From the NCBI GenBank assembly GCA_035578905.1, contig JAQJVL010000517.1, positions 62,001 to 126,000 of the forward strand: 64,000 bases of DNA, in the 5' to 3' direction. The position numbers and the translations under genes were made by a program. The notes beneath the pieces are model-generated. The model made no database searches and had not been told where the DNA came from. It saw only the letters and a program-made list of their open reading frames with translations. Shown here in pieces: positions 60,436-64,000 of this stretch (positions are counted from its first letter, which is position 1; each line of letters starts with the position of its first letter). This stretch comes from Stictocephala bisonia. Lineage: Eukaryota; Arthropoda; Insecta; Hemiptera; Membracidae.

Positions 60436-60906
60436 TACTTACGTTGCAATGTCTGAAAATACGAAGCCAGCCTTAACTTATTACAAATATATTTACTCTT
60501 GAGACAGCGATACTTAAATACGTTGCAATGTCTGAAAATACGAAGCCAGCCTTAACTTATTACAAATATATTTACTCTTGAGGCAGCGATACTTACATAC
60601 GTTGCAATGTCTGAAAATACGAAGCCAGCCTTAACTTATTACAAATATATTTACTCTTGAGGCAGCGATACTTACATACGTTGCAATGTCTGAAAATACG
60701 AAACCAGCCTTAACTTATTACAAATATATTTACTCTTGAGGCAGCGATACTTACATACGTTGCAATGTCTGAAAATATGAAGCCAGCCTTAACTTATTAC
60801 AAATATATTTACTCTTGAGGCAGCGATACTTACATACGTTGCAACGTCTGAAAATACGAAGCCAGCCTTAACTTATTACAAATATATTTACTCTTGAGGC
60901 AGCGAT
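60436..60906. repeat. 79-bp tandem array, 6 units
   Basis: The period of 79 bases was measured between CGTTGCAATG at 60442, 60521 and 60600. Units are nearly identical. The last unit runs from GGCAGCGAT directly into the family D end (CGATCGTCAAGATATAGG). Confidence 0.96.
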
Positions 60907-60960
60907 CGTCAAGATATAGGCTAATCGGAATCTGGAATGAGTGTGATCTATTGGAACTCG
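60898..60960 (-). mobile_element. family D end fragment abutting the array
   Basis: GCGATCGTCAAGATATAGGC and GAATGAGTGTGATC match the terminal part of family D as at 11375-11430. There is no A-rich tail: the 79-bp array takes its place. Confidence 0.65.
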
Positions 60961-62582
60961 GGGAAGGAACACCACACTAAACTGTGAGTTAGGTCCGTTG
61001 TGAATATGTATGAACCTTGAAACGTGCCAGTACTTAAACAGGAATGTTAGAACATTTACCTTCAAAGTGTTCGACATTTACATAACGGTCTTTATTATGT
61101 ATCCATTTGTAAATGCTCATTTCTGAATGAAACTATTGAAATAAAATATTATGTCAACGCAAACTAAACAAAGAAAAACGTATTGAGTTTTATAGCATTT
61201 TGTATTTCGTTTATTTGTGATTAGGCCTGTACTTTCCTTACTGCCAAAGAACTGTTTAATAAATTACGTAAAACTTTATGAAAAGTTGGAAATACGATTT
61301 GATAATTGTCTTTTTATAACATTTATCTAACAACAATATTATTTTTAAATTCTTATCTTTGGTTTAACATAGTTAAATAATTATTGTATAATAGTATTTT
61401 ATAGACATTATCCCACAATTTTCACTGAAGCCATTACTAAACGAGTGCTACTCACAATCTTCGTTTTGTTTTCATTTCAGATGTAATTATTTATAATTTA
61501 ATTCACTGTGAAAGAAACTTTTTAGGATTTGTGGATTTAGTAACTTTTTAGATCTAGAATTCTTGATATATGACTATTTCCATTATTTTAATAAATAAAT
61601 GTAAAGATTACAATCTAAAGGTGAGAATTTACTATTAGAATGTAATCAGGATACTAAGAAAGAACATCGACCTAAGATTTTTTTTAGTTTTATTTATTGC
61701 AGCATGTTAGATTCACGCATGGTTAGATAGTAAAAAAAAAAAAAACACAGTTTTACCCAACCCTCTTTCCCCTACATAAGATTGAAGAGTATTTCTAAAG
61801 TGTATAAAAACCCTTTAGTATGGAAATCTAATTATAATAAGTACTTTAGTAACAGTTCTTGACATAACTTATTATCCATGTGATTTTAAATAAAGCCATT
61901 TTGCGTTTTAATGTTATTGTTTGGTAAAAAAATGTTTTATCTATAACCCATGTCGATCATTCTAAGTGCATTTCGAATGAACAAACACAGCACTCGAAAT
62001 GTGGCCTTAAAACACTTGAAGAATTGGAAATCTCGAAATATTTTCTACTAGTATGAACAATCTAATGCTAACAAACAACAGTTGCCTTTCATCTTCGACA
62101 TATTTTTTCAGATACCGTTTTACATCAGACGGCAATAATTCATAGTACCCCGATTTACTGGTGGATTGAAAACATTAGTATGCTATTTATTACTACACAC
62201 TAGACTAAACAACTATAGTGTGCTGTTTATACTAACACATACACAGTAAGGGGAACCTAACAAATATAGTAACATCATATCGACTGTTGTAACATATAGA
62301 GACACATGTGTTGATTGGTTGTGAAACCGAGACCTCACTCTGTGACAGTAAATCATTCTTTAAAACAAAAGTATATTGTAGTTCAGACTATATTTTGTTT
62401 GGATACTAAATTTTTATTTTTCTATCCTTTATCTTTCACTTTGTTAGCCATATTGAAAGTATACTGTACATATATTATATAATGAAAAAGAATATTTGTA
62501 TATTCTATGCTGAAATGTCCAATATCAAAATAATAATTCAATAGTAATTTAAAATATAACCCTTTGAAAGAGATAATGAATT
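60961..62582. other. AT-rich non-coding DNA
   Basis: No supported feature in 1.6 kb. There is a 14-base A run near 61733. Confidence 0.55.
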
Positions 62583-62820
62583 AAACAATAAATGATAATG
62601 ATAATAATGATTTATTCCACAGTAAATGTTACATTACAAAAAAGAATACAGTTTCGGAATTTAAGTTGACCACAATTTCCAGTACTGATGGTCAACGCAA
62701 CACTTAAAAATTAAAATAAACTAATACACTTGAGTCCAGTCCAGTCTTGTACGAAAATTAAAATAAACCAAATGCCTCTCCTAGTGGTGTCTAAAACTAA
62801 AAACTTCCATGTTTGTAATT
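62583..62820 (-). mobile_element. possible truncated retroposon 3' end
   Basis: An ATAATGATAATG repeat at 62590-62615 sits next to GC-richer non-coding sequence (TTCCAGTACTGATGGTC, GCCTCTCCTAGTGGTG), the layout of a 5'-truncated LINE end read on the minus strand. No coding motif remains. Confidence 0.3.
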
Positions 62821-63029
62821 AAATACAACGTAAATACTAGTACAGTTTAAGGGAAAATGATACAAGATAACATTTTCCACTTTTTTCAAATTATTTCTCT
62901 TATAAACTCCAAATCGAAACGATTTTAAATGCTTATTCGAACCAACTCGAGTTTGAAGGGTGTACTAAGCAAACAACGTCTTTAAAACATGGCCGTCACA
63001 CTTCCCTGTACCAGTCGTCATTATAAGCA

Positions 63030-63300
63030 ATTACCCTTCCAAACACCCACAATGGTACGTTAGTGAAGAACCCACAGATGCACTTTCACAAATATTAAAC
63101 CCCCACCCAAAGACAAACCACGGTGAAACCCTGCCCATCCACCCATAACCGAATTGTGTGAGACCCACCCACCCCATATTAGTATGAAGGTGAAGTATGA
63201 AGGCCTCCCACCCAAACATAGACTTAAGTTAGTGATTGCATTCTCATTCAAAAGCATACAATTAGGGATGACCCACCCACCTATTGACATACGGTAGTGT
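63030..63300. repeat. degenerate CCCACCC minisatellite
   Basis: Five or so CCCACCC/CCCATCC clusters, the last reading GACCCACCCACC and then TATTGACATACGGTAGTG, which resembles the 36-bp unit at 21.5 kb. The two overlapping minus frames (63031-63329) are Gly/Trp-rich products of this composition. Confidence 0.45.
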
Positions 63301-63492
63301 TTTAGAGTTAAAAGTAACATTTTAAGCATCTTCTATTCTAGAATTTCTTTAAAAATCCAAAAACACTGATAAGTGTAGAGTAACTTGCCTATTCTAATGT
63401 AATAGGAAATATACGAGTACACAGGGAATGAAAAATACGAAACGACACAATTGAGTGTATTCACACAAATACTAGAGTTGAAAACACATAAC

Positions 63493-63819
63493 TTATGAAC
63501 TCTTAGAGTCTTCCTTTTCTTTTTTGTCGGCGATATCCACTAATTTGTCGAAAACCTTCTGGGCGGACTTCAAGGCGGTCAGGTACGAAGCCACGTTGGT
63601 GGTCTGATCCTTTTTAGCCTTCAACCCCAAGAGGGGGGAGGCGATCGTATAGGCGCCATTCTGTGCCGCAACTAACGCCCTCTCCAGGGCTGCTCCTATC
63701 GCGGTGATGAGCCTCGCTGACGCACCAGACATGGCGCCATTGCCTTCAGCTGCTGTCACCAACGTATCTCCTAAGGCCGTCATCCCGAGGGCTGCAGCAT
63801 CCACCCCTAGTGAAGTGAT
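63493..63819 (-). CDS. last coding exon of an unidentified gene
   Basis: A GC-rich block of 109 codons (108 residues and a TAA stop at 63493) stands out from AT-rich flanks. A good acceptor, pyrimidine tract TTTATGTTTTCTCCAG, ends at 63820, so the exon starts in phase 0 at 63819 with Ile-Thr-Ser. The peptide is Ala-rich and helical (GMTALGDTLVTAAEG, ARLITAIGAALERALVAA, SAQKVFDKLVDIADK) and closes with a charged KKEKEDSKSS tail. No Cys and no membrane segment appear. I do not recognise the family. An Ala-rich, Cys-free helical protein could be secreted or structural, but the N-terminus is outside the window. The open frame extends to 63918 into the intron, and that extension is not coding-like. 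No canonical AATAAA lies close downstream. Confidence 0.8.
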   Translation of the reverse strand: MTSLGVDAAALGMTALGDTLVTAAEGNGAMSGASARLITAIGAALERALVAAQNGAYTIASPLLGLKAKKDQTTNVASYLTALKSAQKVFDKLVDIADKKEKEDSKSS

Positions 63820-63865
63820 CTGGAGAAAACATAAATGCATCGTTGAAATTATATAAACTGAGCCT

Positions 63866-64000
63866 TTCCGGCGTTGTGGCTCTGTGGCAATCTTCAGGCT
63901 GTGAAAGGTTATCTCCATGGTTGGATTCCTTAACTAAGATAACGGTTGTTACTTCATTTGTTGAATAAAGTTCTTGCACAGGCCTGCAGGCTCATCTGAA
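63866..64000 (+). mobile_element. tRNA-derived SINE, family A, in the intron, cut by window end
   Basis: Box A GTTGTGGCTCTGTGGC and a worn box B (GGTTGGATTCC), then the body ACTTCATTTGTTGAATAAAG, CTTGCACAGGCCTGCAGG and CTCATCTGAA. It lies antisense to the exon at 63493-63819, within the intron that precedes it. Its body carries AATAAA on the + strand only. Confidence 0.8.

Noticed and set aside
63031..63329. Trp/Gly-rich small proteins on the minus strand
   Set aside because: They arise from the CCCACCC-rich minisatellite remnant in two overlapping frames.

Overview
This window looks like a non-coding, repeat-rich stretch of an insect nuclear genome. The evidence is an AT-rich background, spliced-gene architecture at the right edge, tRNA-derived SINEs, two LINE remnants, several foldback or MITE-like DNA elements and five tandem arrays. 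A hemipteran would fit, but I cannot place the species from sequence alone. There is no bacterial or organellar gene content, no CRISPR array and no intact stand-alone tRNA or rRNA gene.

Layout. 1-2.4 kb is T-rich on the + strand with GC-richer patches, one of which (1430-1548) looks like a spliced coding exon of an unidentified gene. 5.44-9.72 kb is a LOA/R1-like LINE on the minus strand: endonuclease ORF open, reverse transcriptase frameshifted and mutated in its catalytic motif, RNase H residues present, ORF1 mostly missing. 13.26-16.30 kb is a 117-bp satellite of about 26 units, joined directly to the body of a dispersed repeat that recurs through the window (called family D here). 16.89-17.99 kb is an unrelated 100-bp satellite. 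18-46 kb is mostly AT-rich DNA with SINEs, copies of family D, paired dispersed repeats, a 36-bp minisatellite (21.5 kb), a CRE/X-box-bearing patch (30.4-31.2 kb) and small inverted-repeat elements. 46.97-48.59 kb is a second, Jockey/CR1-type LINE, 5'-truncated and frameshifted. 49-61 kb holds more SINEs, mariner-like MITEs, a 71-bp array (53.1 kb), a large foldback element (59.0-59.7 kb) and a 79-bp array (60.4 kb). At the right edge (63493-63819, minus) is the only confident host coding sequence: the last exon of an unidentified gene, whose upstream intron carries a SINE.

How it fits together. Little here acts as a gene set; the window records element turnover. The most notable point is that the 117-bp satellite monomer occurs as a single copy inside other family D members (about 44.94-45.03 kb and 34.08-34.18 kb), so the 3-kb array was apparently seeded by amplification of a piece of a mobile element. 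A 79-bp array at 60.4 kb also abuts a family D end.
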